Assembly: GCF_004791585.1 (NCBI RefSeq)
Contig: NZ_SRUU01000044.1
Span: 1-35,247 of the forward strand
DNA from: Mesorhizobium sp. M1C.F.Ca.ET.210.01.1.1
Lineage (GTDB): Bacteria > Pseudomonadota > Alphaproteobacteria > Rhizobiales > Rhizobiaceae
Reading direction: 5' to 3'
DNA length: 35,247 bases
Every line of letters starts with the position of its first letter. Within the stretch, counting starts at the first letter, position 1. The notes beneath the pieces were generated by a model, which worked only from the letters and a program-made list of their open reading frames with translations, had not been told where the DNA came from and did not search any database. This document shows positions 7,784 through 16,621 of this stretch, in pieces. A program made the translations under genes and the position numbers.

Positions 7784-8557
7784 TCAAAGCGGAGCAAACT
7801 CTCCGCCGTTGACGTCCAGGGTCGCGCCGTTGATGAACCCGGCGCTGTCGGATACCAGGAAGCGAATTGCTGCGGCGACATCGTCGGGCTTGCCGAGGCG
7901 CCCGACTGGAATGCGGGCAAGCGCCGCCCGGTTGGTTTCGCTATCGGGTGGTCCAGCCATGTCAGTGGCGATGCGCCCGGGCGCCACAAGATTGACGGTG
8001 ATACCCCGGCCAGCACTGTTAGCTACAAGCACCCTGGTCAAGCCAGAGAGCGCCGACTTCGAGGTGACGTAGGCGGCCCCAGCGATCCTGGGAATGGTGC
8101 GACCAGCAACAGAGCCCACCAGCACGATGCGACCGAATCCCCGTTCGAGCATTTGTGGCAGGACCGCCTGGCAGCACAGCATCGCACCGGTGACATTGAC
8201 GGCCTGCACCAACTGCCATTCCTCAGCCGAGACCTCGACAAAAGGCGTCGCACCGCCAGGTCCTTTTGGTGAAATGCCCGCGCTATAGACGAGGATGTCG
8301 GGCATCGACCAAAGGCTCGCCAATTCCTCGAAGAACCTCAGTATCTGGGAGCGTACCGTCACATCGACGGTGCGGGCTAAAATTTTCCCTCCATCAGCGC
8401 GCGCCGACAGTTTCTCCCTTGCCGATTCAACATGGTTGGAACTTTGACCGAAGAAAGCGACATTGATGTTCTGCTCCAGCAGGCTCGAGGCAGTTGCCAG
8501 GCCAATGCCGGAGCTGCCCCCTGCCACGACGGCAACGCGTTGAGGACGGTCGGTCAT
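7784..8557 (-). CDS. Short-chain dehydrogenase/reductase (SDR)
   Basis: A 257-residue classical SDR. The nucleotide-binding motif AGGSSGIG is at 12-19, the conserved YSAG at 91-94, Asn121 in the NVTG motif, and the catalytic Ser149, Tyr163 and Lys167 (YVTSK) are all present. The C-terminal NGATLDVNGGE matches FabG-like members, which interconvert keto and hydroxy groups using NAD(P)H. The start overlaps the stop of the ThDP enzyme by four bases, so the genes are coupled. In this setting it probably reduces or oxidises the product of that enzyme; the substrate is not identifiable. Confidence 0.9.
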   Translation of the reverse strand: MTDRPQRVAVVAGGSSGIGLATASSLLEQNINVAFFGQSSNHVESAREKLSARADGGKILARTVDVTVRSQILRFFEELASLWSMPDILVYSAGISPKGPGGATPFVEVSAEEWQLVQAVNVTGAMLCCQAVLPQMLERGFGRIVLVGSVAGRTIPRIAGAAYVTSKSALSGLTRVLVANSAGRGITVNLVAPGRIATDMAGPPDSETNRAALARIPVGRLGKPDDVAAAIRFLVSDSAGFINGATLDVNGGEFAPL

Positions 8558-10272
8558 GCTGCCTCGTCCATCTCGGCAAACAGGGACAAAGGCGGATGGG
8601 CATTCGGGTCCGTCATCACCTCGATGAGAAGCGGTCCACCATCTTCGATCCCGCGCCTCAGGGCCGAGGGGAGCTCTGCCGGGTCATCAACGCGCACCGA
8701 AGGACAACCACAAGCTTTCGCAATGCCGGCATGATCCACCGCCGAGAAATGACACGCGGAGGTATAGTTGCCGAATTTCACGGTCTCGGCGTCGCGCTGA
8801 AAGCCTAGTATTCCATTGTTGAGAACGATGATCGTAACCGGCAGATCCATGCGCACCATCGTCTCGAGCTCCGCCCAGCTGTGCGCAAAACCGCCGTCTC
8901 CGACGACCGCAACGACTGGACGATCGGGATGAGCAGCCTTGGCGCCCAGTGCCAGGGGCAATCCCCAGCCCAGTCCCGCCAATCCCCGCGGTGTGATGAA
9001 CCGGGCGCCGGCGCGCGGTGCGCGCAACTGCCCGAGTATCCACATCGAGGAATAGCTGGCATCCGCGACGATGGTGATGTCCCTTTCAAGAAATCGCTCT
9101 AGCCCCGCCATGATACGTTCGGGCCGGATCGGCGACTGGGGCGATGTCCGTCGAGGTTCAGTCGCAAGCTCGAACTGTTCCCAGAAGGTAGCGATCTTTG
9201 CCTCGACCACCGGGCGCGAAAGCATTCGCTGTGTCAGGTCGCTCCTCGACAGCGCCTGCCGCAAGGCGGCCAGGGTCCCGGACGCGTCACCGACCAGACG
9301 GGTTGCCTCATAGTTGCGGCCTACTTCGGTCGGGTCGATATCGACATGGACGATGCTGGCTGTCGTCGGAATCTGGCGCCAACTGTCGGTGCCGTTCTGG
9401 TTGGTTCGTGTGCCGACAAGTAAGACGAGATCGGCCTCCTCCATGAGTTGCCGGCTGTAGAAGCCTAGCGAGCACGGTCCAACCAGTGCGCCGAGGACTC
9501 CGGCTGACAGCGGATGGCGTTCGCTGACAGCGCCTTTACCCATATTGGTCGTGAAGACAGCGATGCTAGCCTCTTCTTGAAGGCGCGCCAGTTCCTCGGC
9601 CGCTCCGCTGCAATGGATGCCGCCGCCGGCAACAATCACCGGCGAGCGCGCGCTGGCGATCTGTTCGGCGACCCGCCGTAGATCAATGTCGGATGGTCTC
9701 GAGTGGTCGAGCGGCCAGCGTCCCAGGCAGCTTGCGCGAGGCCGGCCTTGCTTGACCGCGGGGGATCGAAGCAAATCGGCCGGCAGAAGCAAGGCGACCG
9801 GCCCGCAGCGGCCGGACGTGGCGGCGGTAAACGCCGCATCGATATAGTCGTCAACCCTTTCCGCCACGGTCAGGCGCCTGACCCATTTCGTGCAAGACTG
9901 AAACAGGGCAATCTGATCGAAATCCTGGAAAGCATTGCGATCGGTCTGGTCGCGTTCGACATCCTGGACAAGCGCTACAACAGGAATGCTTGCCTTGAGG
10001 CATTCGGCCATTGGCGCGACGAGCAGGGCAGCCGCAGGGCCGTTTTGTGCCGCAACCACACCGACCTTGCCGGACAGGCGCGCGTAGCCGTCAGACATTG
10101 CGCCACCCATGTTCTCCTGCCGATAGGCGATTTGGCGAATGCCCCGCGCTTCGGCCGCAAGGATAACAGCCGAGGGCAAGCTCTGGGCAAAGATCATCTC
10201 CACACCGTGCCGCTTCAGCGCGTCCGCGATCCGATCAGCAACGGTGGTTTTGGTGAGCGCCGATTGCGTCAT
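8554..10272 (-). CDS. Thiamine diphosphate-dependent enzyme, acetolactate synthase-like
   Basis: A 572-residue member of the ThDP decarboxylase/synthase superfamily with all three domains. The catalytic Glu53 lies in YRQENMGGAMSDGYARL, the central domain follows, and the cofactor motif runs from GDGG at 458 to LNNG at 484-487. Length and layout match acetolactate synthase large subunits, glyoxylate carboligase or sulfoacetaldehyde acetyltransferase-like enzymes; no small regulatory subunit gene is beside it, which argues against branched-chain amino-acid synthesis. It overlaps both the aminotransferase stop and the SDR start by four bases. The likely role is carboligation or decarboxylation of a 2-oxo acid or aldehyde made by the aminotransferase. 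Confidence 0.88.
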   Translation of the reverse strand: MTQSALTKTTVADRIADALKRHGVEMIFAQSLPSAVILAAEARGIRQIAYRQENMGGAMSDGYARLSGKVGVVAAQNGPAAALLVAPMAECLKASIPVVALVQDVERDQTDRNAFQDFDQIALFQSCTKWVRRLTVAERVDDYIDAAFTAATSGRCGPVALLLPADLLRSPAVKQGRPRASCLGRWPLDHSRPSDIDLRRVAEQIASARSPVIVAGGGIHCSGAAEELARLQEEASIAVFTTNMGKGAVSERHPLSAGVLGALVGPCSLGFYSRQLMEEADLVLLVGTRTNQNGTDSWRQIPTTASIVHVDIDPTEVGRNYEATRLVGDASGTLAALRQALSRSDLTQRMLSRPVVEAKIATFWEQFELATEPRRTSPQSPIRPERIMAGLERFLERDITIVADASYSSMWILGQLRAPRAGARFITPRGLAGLGWGLPLALGAKAAHPDRPVVAVVGDGGFAHSWAELETMVRMDLPVTIIVLNNGILGFQRDAETVKFGNYTSACHFSAVDHAGIAKACGCPSVRVDDPAELPSALRRGIEDGGPLLIEVMTDPNAHPPLSLFAEMDEAA

Positions 10273-11624
10273 TGCTTGTCTCCATCGCTTGGCTCACATT
10301 GAGCAAGGAAATCATCGAAAACGGCGACAACCCGGTCCATCTCCGCAGCCGTCATCGGTGTCGAAAGGCAGGCAGCTGCGCCGAACGGCAACAGGATGCC
10401 GTGGGCGAGGAAATGTCTGGTCAAAGCGCGCATGATTGCGACTTCTTGCGCCGACATCTGCGCTGCCCTGTAGGTCGCCGGCACATCCTTCTTTGGATGG
10501 ATGCGGAACAGCGACGCGGCTCCGGAGACCGAAAACGGCGCCCCCCTTTTTGAGATCGTCCGCGTCAAACCGTTTCGCACTCGATCGCCCAGTTCGCCCA
10601 AACGGTCGAAGGCATCGGGCGTCAAAGCTTCCATCGCGATCCGGCCAGCGATCATCGAGACAGGATTCGCGGAGAAGGTACCGCCCTGCGAGACAAGCGG
10701 CGCTTTGTTGTCGCTACCGAAGACCGCCATGACCTCGGCTCGGCCGCCGATGGCGCCGATGGGAAAGCCGCCACCGATGATCTTGCCGGCGGCGACCAAG
10801 TCAGGTTCCAATCCGTATCGTGCCGAGGCGCCTGCTAATCCCTGGCGCAAGTTGAGGACCTCGTCAGCAACGACGAGAATGCCGTGTTTGCGCGCCGTTG
10901 CGGTAAGTGCCGCAATGAAGTCGGCAGATGGGTGCAGGAGCCCGGCTCGACTCGGCATCAGATCCACGAGGATGGCAGCGACCTCAGCCGCTACCGGACC
11001 AACAGCCGCTTCGAGGCCCGAGGCGTCGTTGAAATCAAGGACGATCACGCTGTCGGCAATCGCCTTGGGCGCACCCGTATAGCCAAGCTTCGGCGGACGC
11101 CTGCCCGACACCCCACTCTCCCCGACGCCGTTCTGTCCAGCCTCGGCCCAATCGTAGCCACCGTGGTAGGCGCCTTCGAAGCGCACGATCGATGAGCGTC
11201 CGGTGAAGGCACGCGCGGCCTTCAGGGCATACATCACCGCTTCGGTGCCCGTGTTTACAAAGCGCACGTGCTCGACGGCAGGAATGCGCGACACCAAAAG
11301 CTCGGCGAGCGCGATTTCATGCTCCATGGGATTGGCAAAACACGTGCCTTGCCGCAGCACGCTACCAATGGCCTCGACCACAGGGCCGAAGCCATGTCCG
11401 TGGATCAAGGTCGTGAAATTGTTGTTGAGATCGAGGAGTCGATTACCGTCGACATCAACGACATAGGCGCCCTCGCCTCTCTCAAGGTAAATGGGCAGGG
11501 GATCTTTCTCGATGGTCGCCCGTGTAACGCCTGCGGGGAACACCCGCTGGCCACGGCGAAAGAGATTGGACGACCGAGCGCGATCAGGCGCCGGCTTTCC
11601 CGTTTTGGTGTTCTGCAAGGGCAT
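10269..11624 (-). CDS. Class III aminotransferase, glutamate-1-semialdehyde aminomutase-like
   Basis: A 451-residue PLP enzyme. NTGTEA at 124-129 binds the cofactor phosphate, YHGGYD at 153-158 and DEV (Asp254) are family positions, and Lys281 in AGKIIGGGFPIG is the expected Schiff-base lysine. The sequence resembles the GSA-aminomutase/aspartate-aminotransferase-like branch, whose members act on many amines and amino acids. Translation from the ATG at 11624 matches the usual N-terminus (SSNLFRRGQRVFPAGV); an upstream in-frame codon would extend across the operator. It is the first of four coupled genes, with gntR directly upstream on the same strand and a GntR-type palindrome 53 bp before the start. 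Confidence 0.88.
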   Translation of the reverse strand: MPLQNTKTGKPAPDRARSSNLFRRGQRVFPAGVTRATIEKDPLPIYLERGEGAYVVDVDGNRLLDLNNNFTTLIHGHGFGPVVEAIGSVLRQGTCFANPMEHEIALAELLVSRIPAVEHVRFVNTGTEAVMYALKAARAFTGRSSIVRFEGAYHGGYDWAEAGQNGVGESGVSGRRPPKLGYTGAPKAIADSVIVLDFNDASGLEAAVGPVAAEVAAILVDLMPSRAGLLHPSADFIAALTATARKHGILVVADEVLNLRQGLAGASARYGLEPDLVAAGKIIGGGFPIGAIGGRAEVMAVFGSDNKAPLVSQGGTFSANPVSMIAGRIAMEALTPDAFDRLGELGDRVRNGLTRTISKRGAPFSVSGAASLFRIHPKKDVPATYRAAQMSAQEVAIMRALTRHFLAHGILLPFGAAACLSTPMTAAEMDRVVAVFDDFLAQCEPSDGDKQ

Positions 11625-11676
11625 GGAAGGGACTTTCCGTGGGAATTCAGGTTCGCCTTCGTGCGAACTTCGCAAG

Positions 11677-11690
11677 TTTGTTGCAACAAA
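11677..11690. promoter_or_regulatory. Putative GntR operator upstream of the aminotransferase gene
   Basis: TTTGTTGCAACAAA is a perfect 14-bp palindrome located between gntR and the aminotransferase gene. The same motif, with one mismatch, occurs at 12441-12454 in the gntR/ABC divergent promoter region. Confidence 0.7.
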
Positions 11691-11705
11691 ATTGCGACAC
11701 GTCAA

Positions 11706-11719
11706 GTCCATGCAACAAA
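11706..11719. promoter_or_regulatory. Second, weaker GntR-type half-site
   Basis: GTCCATGCAACAAA matches the 11677-11690 palindrome at 10 of 14 positions, with a complete right half (GCAACAAA). It is 29 bp from the perfect site centre to centre, close to three helical turns, so both may be bound on the same face of the DNA. Confidence 0.45.
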
Positions 11720-11726
11720 AATCAGA

Positions 11727-12410
11727 TCACATGCGGGCGGATCCGGCCGCAAGGCGTAACAGGCGATAACCGTCGCGAATGTCGTTCTCGAAGGCCGCCC
11801 GCAACGCGGCGCCATCCCGCTCGGCAAGCGCTTCCATGGCCATCTGATGGTTTCGTACGCCATTTCTTTCTTGAGCGAACTCGGGATAGAGGTTGTAGAG
11901 TGATGGCCCCACGCGCAGCCACAGGCTTTCGATCATCGTCACCAGATGCGGCAGCCCGGCCATCTCATAGACGTGAAAGTGGAATTCCTTGTTGTGCCAT
12001 AGCGCCTCGCCATAATTGCCGGCATCGAGAGCCCCACTGATCCTGCCTTGAATTTGACCAAGCGCTTCAATGTGTTGCTCCGATCCAAAAGGCGCAGCCT
12101 TCTCGGAAGCAAGTCCCTCCAAGACAATCCTGATCGTCGTCAGCTCCTTCAGGTCCAACTCGCCCAGGACCGGCACGATGACGGTCTTGGGTCCCGCGTA
12201 GACCAGCGCACCTTCGCTTGTCAGCCGATTGATGGCATCGCGCGCCGGCGTCGAGCTCACTCCCAACTCCTCAGCCACAGCACGAACCGTCATTTTGTAG
12301 CCGGGCCGGTATTTGCCGCGGATCAGGCGTTCCTTCATTTCCCGATAGGCGGCCTCCCCCAGGCTGGCGCCCTGCCCACCAGCACCAGCCATCTTCAGAT
12401 CCAGCACCAT
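11727..12410 (-). CDS. GntR-family transcriptional regulator, FadR/FCD subfamily
   Basis: A 227-residue regulator. The N-terminal winged helix covers about 18-75 with the signature KMTVRAVAEELGVSSTPARDAINRL broken over residues 39-63, and the rest is an all-helical FCD effector domain with HNKEFHFHVYE supplying His residues that in this subfamily often hold a metal and the ligand. The ATG at 12410 is preceded by GGAGGG; a longer frame reaching 12662 would run over the divergent ABC gene and the operators. It probably represses both the aminotransferase unit and the ABC importer, since matching palindromes occur in both control regions. Its inducer should be the imported compound or a breakdown product. 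Confidence 0.88.
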   Translation of the reverse strand: MVLDLKMAGAGGQGASLGEAAYREMKERLIRGKYRPGYKMTVRAVAEELGVSSTPARDAINRLTSEGALVYAGPKTVIVPVLGELDLKELTTIRIVLEGLASEKAAPFGSEQHIEALGQIQGRISGALDAGNYGEALWHNKEFHFHVYEMAGLPHLVTMIESLWLRVGPSLYNLYPEFAQERNGVRNHQMAMEALAERDGAALRAAFENDIRDGYRLLRLAAGSARM

Positions 12411-12440
12411 TCCCTCCAATCTCTGTTGACAGTGCTCAAT

Positions 12441-12454
12441 TTTGATGCAACAAA
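12441..12454. promoter_or_regulatory. Putative GntR operator in the gntR/ABC divergent region
   Basis: TTTGATGCAACAAA differs from the perfect palindrome at 11677-11690 at one position only. It sits 31 bp upstream of the gntR start, well placed for autoregulation. Confidence 0.65.
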
Positions 12455-12481
12455 AACATTGTGTGAAGTTTTCGCAAAGAG

Positions 12482-12495
12482 ATTGTCGCATCAAT
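12482..12495. promoter_or_regulatory. Additional GntR-type site in front of the ABC genes
   Basis: ATTGTCGCATCAAT keeps the TTGtyGCawCAA core of the other sites (10 of 14 positions). It is 41 bp from the 12441 site, near four helical turns, and on the ABC-gene side of the divergent region. Confidence 0.5.
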
Positions 12496-12624
12496 TTCTT
12501 TTTAGCAGCGCTCCCCGCATCTGTCACGAGCAGCAAGACCATGGATCCAGGTGGGCGATGCCTCGCCCCGGCAGCGGGGCCTGACGCGACGCCGGACCCT
12601 TCGCCACCAACAGAGGAGGCAGCA

Positions 12625-13737
12625 TTGATAGGCCAGGCATTGACCCTTTCCAGACTCCGCAAGAGCTACGGAGATATCGTCGCGGTGAACGAAACAGATC
12701 TGGAAATTGACGCGGGTGAATTCGTCTCCATCGTCGGCCCCTCCGGATCGGGCAAGACGTCACTTTTGACCCTGATCGCCGGATTTGAGCCTCCCTCCAG
12801 CGGGGCCATCCGCATCGGCGACAAAGACATTACCTACCTGCCGCCCTACCTTCGCGACATCGGAATGGTTTTCCAGAAATACGCGCTGTTTCCGCACCTG
12901 ACGGTCAGGCAGAACATCGCCTTTCCGCTCAAGATGCGTCGCAGGGCTGCGAAATCGACGATCGCTGCACGCGTGGAGGAGATGCTCGAACTGGTCCAGC
13001 TGCCGCAGCACGGGGATCGCTATCCAAGCCAGCTGTCGGGAGGCCAGCAGCAGCGTGTCGCGGTCGCCCGCGCGCTCGTTTTCGATCCTCCTGTCATCTT
13101 GATGGACGAACCGCTTGGGGCGCTCGACAAGAAGCTACGTGAGGTCATGCAGATCGAGATCAAGCGCATCCAGGAGCGGCTCGGCGCTACGGTCATCTAT
13201 GTGACGCATGACCAGGAGGAGGCGCTGACGCTGTCCGATCGCGTCGCGGTCATGCATCAAGGCTCATTACAGCAGATTGGAACACCGGCCGAACTCTACC
13301 GTCGTCCAAGCAGCGCTTTCGTTGCGGACTTCATCGGAGCGATGAACTTCGTCCCGGGCATTCTTGTCGGCGGCGAACCCGGCAAGCACGTGATTCAGGT
13401 CGCCGAAGGCATCGTGCTGAAAGCGACTAGCGGCGGGAGACTGGCAATCCCATCCAAGGGTAGCGCAGTGTGCCTCGCCATCAGGCCCGAGCACATCAAG
13501 TTGGCGCCAAGGACGGGCAAAGCGGCTGGAATGTTGGCCGGCGCCGTTGAGGCTTCCATCTTTGTCGGGCCAACGCAGATTGTCCTTGTCCGCCCGGAAG
13601 CACTGCCAGGCATTGTGCTGCGCGTGCAGATGCCGGCCGATCAAATAGCCGGCCTTGAGCGAGGCGCACTCGTTGCCGTAGCGTTCGACGAAGCGATGCT
13701 GCAGGCGTTTCCGGCAAGGGAAAGGCTCGCCGCATGA
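12625..13737 (+). CDS. ABC transporter ATP-binding protein, PotA-like
   Basis: A 370-residue ATPase: Walker A GPSGSGKTS at 38-46, Q-loop Gln84, signature LSGGQ at 138-142, Walker B ILMDEP at 158-163, and H-loop VTHDQEEA, followed by a C-terminal TOBE-like domain that binds regulatory ligands. It energises uptake through the two permeases that follow. The TTG at 12625 is chosen because AGAGGAGG lies five bases before it and the protein then starts just ahead of the first strand; the ATG at 12541 has only a weak ribosome site and would add a Pro/Ala-rich leader. The stop overlaps the next gene by four bases. Family members import spermidine, putrescine, iron or other small cations. Confidence 0.88.
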   Translation: MIGQALTLSRLRKSYGDIVAVNETDLEIDAGEFVSIVGPSGSGKTSLLTLIAGFEPPSSGAIRIGDKDITYLPPYLRDIGMVFQKYALFPHLTVRQNIAFPLKMRRRAAKSTIAARVEEMLELVQLPQHGDRYPSQLSGGQQQRVAVARALVFDPPVILMDEPLGALDKKLREVMQIEIKRIQERLGATVIYVTHDQEEALTLSDRVAVMHQGSLQQIGTPAELYRRPSSAFVADFIGAMNFVPGILVGGEPGKHVIQVAEGIVLKATSGGRLAIPSKGSAVCLAIRPEHIKLAPRTGKAAGMLAGAVEASIFVGPTQIVLVRPEALPGIVLRVQMPADQIAGLERGALVAVAFDEAMLQAFPARERLAA

Positions 13738-14630
13738 GGCAGCCGCAACCTTTCTCACGATCGTTGCGGCTGAAGGGGCGGCCGCGGGCTCGTTCAATGC
13801 GAAGCTACGCCCCGGCGGCGTCCTGGATTCTGATTGCCCCTGCCATGGCGATCCTGGCGATCGGATTTCTCTACCCGCTGCTCAGATTGATCATGCTCAG
13901 TCTCTCGGCAGGTCCGTCGGCCACCTATGGTCGCCTGCTGCGAGAGCCGCTTTATGCGACCGTACTTGCAAGCAGCGTCGTGACTGCGGTTTCGGTGACA
14001 TTTGCCTGCACCGTTCTTGGCTACCCAGTCGCGCTCGCAATGGCGCGGCTCAGGAAGCGCGCCGCGGCACTCACAACCGCATGTGTCCTCATCCCCTTGT
14101 GGACGTCCGTTTTGATCCGCTCCTATGCGTGGATCGTTCTCCTCCAGCGCAATGGCCTCATAAACTCTGTCCTCATCTCGGAAGGCCTGACGCAAGGACC
14201 GATCAAGCTGCTTTACACGCAAGGCGCCGTGATCGTTGCGATGACGCACGTCCTGCTGCCTTTCGCCATTCTTCCGATCTTCTCGACCCTTCGGGCAGTA
14301 CCCAACGATTACGTGCGGGCAGCGCACAGTCTTGGGGCTGGAAAGATCAAGGCCTTCTTCCTTGTGACTCTGCCGCTGAGCCTGCCCGGGGTGTTTGCCG
14401 GTGCCATCCTGTGCTTCGTGCTTGCGCTTGGTTTCTACATTACGCCTGCTTTGGTGGGCGGTCCTGAATCGATGATGATGGCCTCACTGATCGGCCAACA
14501 GACCACCGTCCTGCTCGATTGGCCCTTCGCGGCGGCACTGTCGACCGTTCTGCTGGCCATCACGCTTCTAATCGTCGTCGCGTTTCGCAAGTCACTTTCC
14601 TTCAGCAAGGGATTGTCCAGTGTTTATTGA
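13734..14630 (+). CDS. ABC transporter permease, PotB-like
   Basis: A 298-residue inner-membrane protein with about six transmembrane helices and the binding-protein-dependent transport signature around RAAHSLGAGKIKAFFLVTLPLSLPG, which forms the EAA loop that contacts the ATPase (near residues 195-220). The N-terminus is basic and cytoplasmic. It overlaps the ATPase gene upstream by four bases and the second permease downstream by eleven, so the three are made together. The PotB/CysT-like layout agrees with a polyamine-type or thiamine-type importer. Confidence 0.88.
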   Translation: MRQPQPFSRSLRLKGRPRARSMRSYAPAASWILIAPAMAILAIGFLYPLLRLIMLSLSAGPSATYGRLLREPLYATVLASSVVTAVSVTFACTVLGYPVALAMARLRKRAAALTTACVLIPLWTSVLIRSYAWIVLLQRNGLINSVLISEGLTQGPIKLLYTQGAVIVAMTHVLLPFAILPIFSTLRAVPNDYVRAAHSLGAGKIKAFFLVTLPLSLPGVFAGAILCFVLALGFYITPALVGGPESMMMASLIGQQTTVLLDWPFAAALSTVLLAITLLIVVAFRKSLSFSKGLSSVY

Positions 14631-15486
14631 CCAGTCGCCCAGGCTGCCTGCCCTTCCCGTCAGCGCAGGACGATACGAGCGCGCGGCTCCGTTGCGGCTC
14701 CGCAGGCTGGCGGCGCTGCTGGGCAGCGGGCTGATCGTCGGGACTGTGCTGTTTTTCCTTGTCCTGCCGACGCTGCTCATCGTGCCGATGTCGCTCAGCC
14801 AGACCGATTATCTGCAGTTTCCACCACGTGGATTGACCGTGGATTGGTACCGGAGGTTCTTTAGCGATGCCGACTGGATGGCTGCGACCTGGTTCAGCTT
14901 CAAGATTGCCATCGCGACCACGCTCAGCGCCACAGTTGTTGGAACCATGACATCTCTGGCACTCGTGCGTGGAAACCTGCCCTTCAGGAACACGCTCCTG
15001 GCGATGTCCCTTGGACCGATGATCGTCCCGCACATCGTCTTGGGTGTCGCCCTCTACCTGGTCTTTTCGCCCCTGCAGCTCACAGGAAGCTTTACGGGCT
15101 TCCTGGTGGCTCACACCGTTCTTGCGGTTCCCTATGTGGTGATCACCGTTAGCGCATCGCTGCAGCGATTTGATCCGACGTTGGAGCTCGCCGCATTGAG
15201 CTGTGGGGCAAACCGCGCGCAGGCCTTCTTTCGGATTGTGCTCCCCAACATCGCGCCTGGCATCTTCGCGGCTTCGGTCTTTGCTTTCCTTGCGTCCTTC
15301 GATGAAGCGACCGTGGCCTTCTTCATCTCGGACATCAACGGCAAATCGATCGGCCGAAAGATGTTTGAGGACATAGACTTCAACCTCACGCCGGTGATTG
15401 CGGCTGCATCGACGACCTTCGTCGGGCTTTCGCTGCTGCTCATGGCGCTGGCGCATGCGTTTGGCCAGCCGAATGACGGGCGATAG
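14620..15486 (+). CDS. ABC transporter permease, PotC-like
   Basis: A 288-residue inner-membrane permease beginning at a GTG that overlaps the end of the first permease gene. Six hydrophobic segments are visible; the EAA-loop signature is in LELAALSCGANRAQAFFRIVLPNIAPG split over about 188-215. The segment FLASFDEATVAFFIS is characteristic of PotC-like subunits. An N-terminal extension of about 30 residues precedes the first helix. It pairs with the preceding permease to form the translocation pore. Confidence 0.87.
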   Translation: MFIDQSPRLPALPVSAGRYERAAPLRLRRLAALLGSGLIVGTVLFFLVLPTLLIVPMSLSQTDYLQFPPRGLTVDWYRRFFSDADWMAATWFSFKIAIATTLSATVVGTMTSLALVRGNLPFRNTLLAMSLGPMIVPHIVLGVALYLVFSPLQLTGSFTGFLVAHTVLAVPYVVITVSASLQRFDPTLELAALSCGANRAQAFFRIVLPNIAPGIFAASVFAFLASFDEATVAFFISDINGKSIGRKMFEDIDFNLTPVIAAASTTFVGLSLLLMALAHAFGQPNDGR

Positions 15487-15536
15487 CGCGCACGATCCAA
15501 TCGAAAAACATCAAATCAAAAAGGGAGAACCGCGCC

Positions 15537-16621
15537 ATGTCATCGATCTGGATTCGCTTGTCTGCCACCCGGCTTCGGCTGCCGGTATGTGCCTTCGCAT
15601 GCTTGATACCGCTTGCCGTATCCATGAATTGGGCATCGGCCACTGAACAGGTGGTCATTGCTTCGACAGGAGGTGCCTATGACCGGGCGCTGAAGGCGGC
15701 ATGGTTCGATCCCTTCACCAAGGAGACCGGCATCCAAGTCGTGACCGTCGTTGCCACCAATGCCGAAATGCGCGCCAAGGCGAGCGCGATGGTGAAGGCC
15801 GGAAATGTCACTTGGGACCTCTATCTCGATGGAGAAATCCAGGCGGCTTCCGAGGCGCATCGTCAGGTAACGGAGGATCTGAGTGGGTTCTGCCAGCAAT
15901 TTGCCAACCGAAAGGATCTCAGTCCAAACGCGTGCGCGCCCGGTGGCGCGCTGCTGCAGTCGACTGCTACGCTTCTGGCCTACCGGACCGGCAAGGCGGG
16001 CGAGCCAGTTCCCGAAACCTGGGCGGACATGTGGGACATGAAGAGGTTCCCCGGCGGGCGAGCTTTTCCGAACTTCGATGATCCCTGGCGCGTCATGGCA
16101 GCCGCCCTTTTGGCGGACGGCGTTGCCAAGGACAAATTGTTTCCGCTCGATGTCGACCGCGCACTGGCCAAGCTTGATCAGATTCGACCGTCGATCACGC
16201 TGTGGTGGAAGACCGGCGATCAAAGCGTGCAAGGCTTCCGCAACGACGAGTATTCGCTGGGCCAGATTTGGCTGACGAGGGCAAAGGCGATGCAAACCGA
16301 GGGGCTGCCGATTGCGTGGTCCAGCAGGGCGTCGTTCCTGGTCGGCGATCGTATCTCGCTCATCAAAGGGGCCCCCATCAGGAGAATGCGCTCAAGTTGA
16401 TCGCGTTTTGGCTCAACTCGCCACAGGCACAGGCGCAGGCCTGTGAGGTACTGTCCTGTACGCCGCCAAGCAGCGAAGCCATCGCGTTGATGTCGGATGA
16501 GGCACGAAAAATGATGCCGAGTGCCGACGACATCCGCAATTCGATCGTCGTGCCCGATGCCGAATGGATCAACGCGAATGCGGCCATGCTGCTGGAACGC
16601 TGGAATAACTGGATTCGATAG
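15537..16621 (+). pseudogene. ABC substrate-binding protein, PotD-like, split by a one-base frameshift
   Basis: The gene starts with a signal peptide (hydrophobic core about residues 15-30, cleavage near ASA-TEQ) and a periplasmic binding-protein fold (VVIASTGGAYDRALK). The frame ends prematurely at 16400, but the adjoining frame continues exactly with QENALKLIAFWLNSPQAQA and ends at 16621 with the normal C-terminus. The break lies at the run of five C residues at 16372-16376; adding one C restores KGAPHQENALK. The residual upstream product would lack about 80 C-terminal residues and probably not close around ligand. It may be a true mutation or a homopolymer sequencing error. It is the fourth gene of the ABC unit. 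Confidence 0.85.

Noticed and set aside
14602..15456. Long minus-strand reading frame opposite the PotC-like permease
   Set aside because: The product is a low-complexity Arg/Glu/His-rich chain without motifs; the plus strand encodes a clear permease.
15540..16295. Minus-strand frame opposite the binding-protein gene
   Set aside because: An antisense shadow; the plus-strand gene has a signal peptide and conserved domain.
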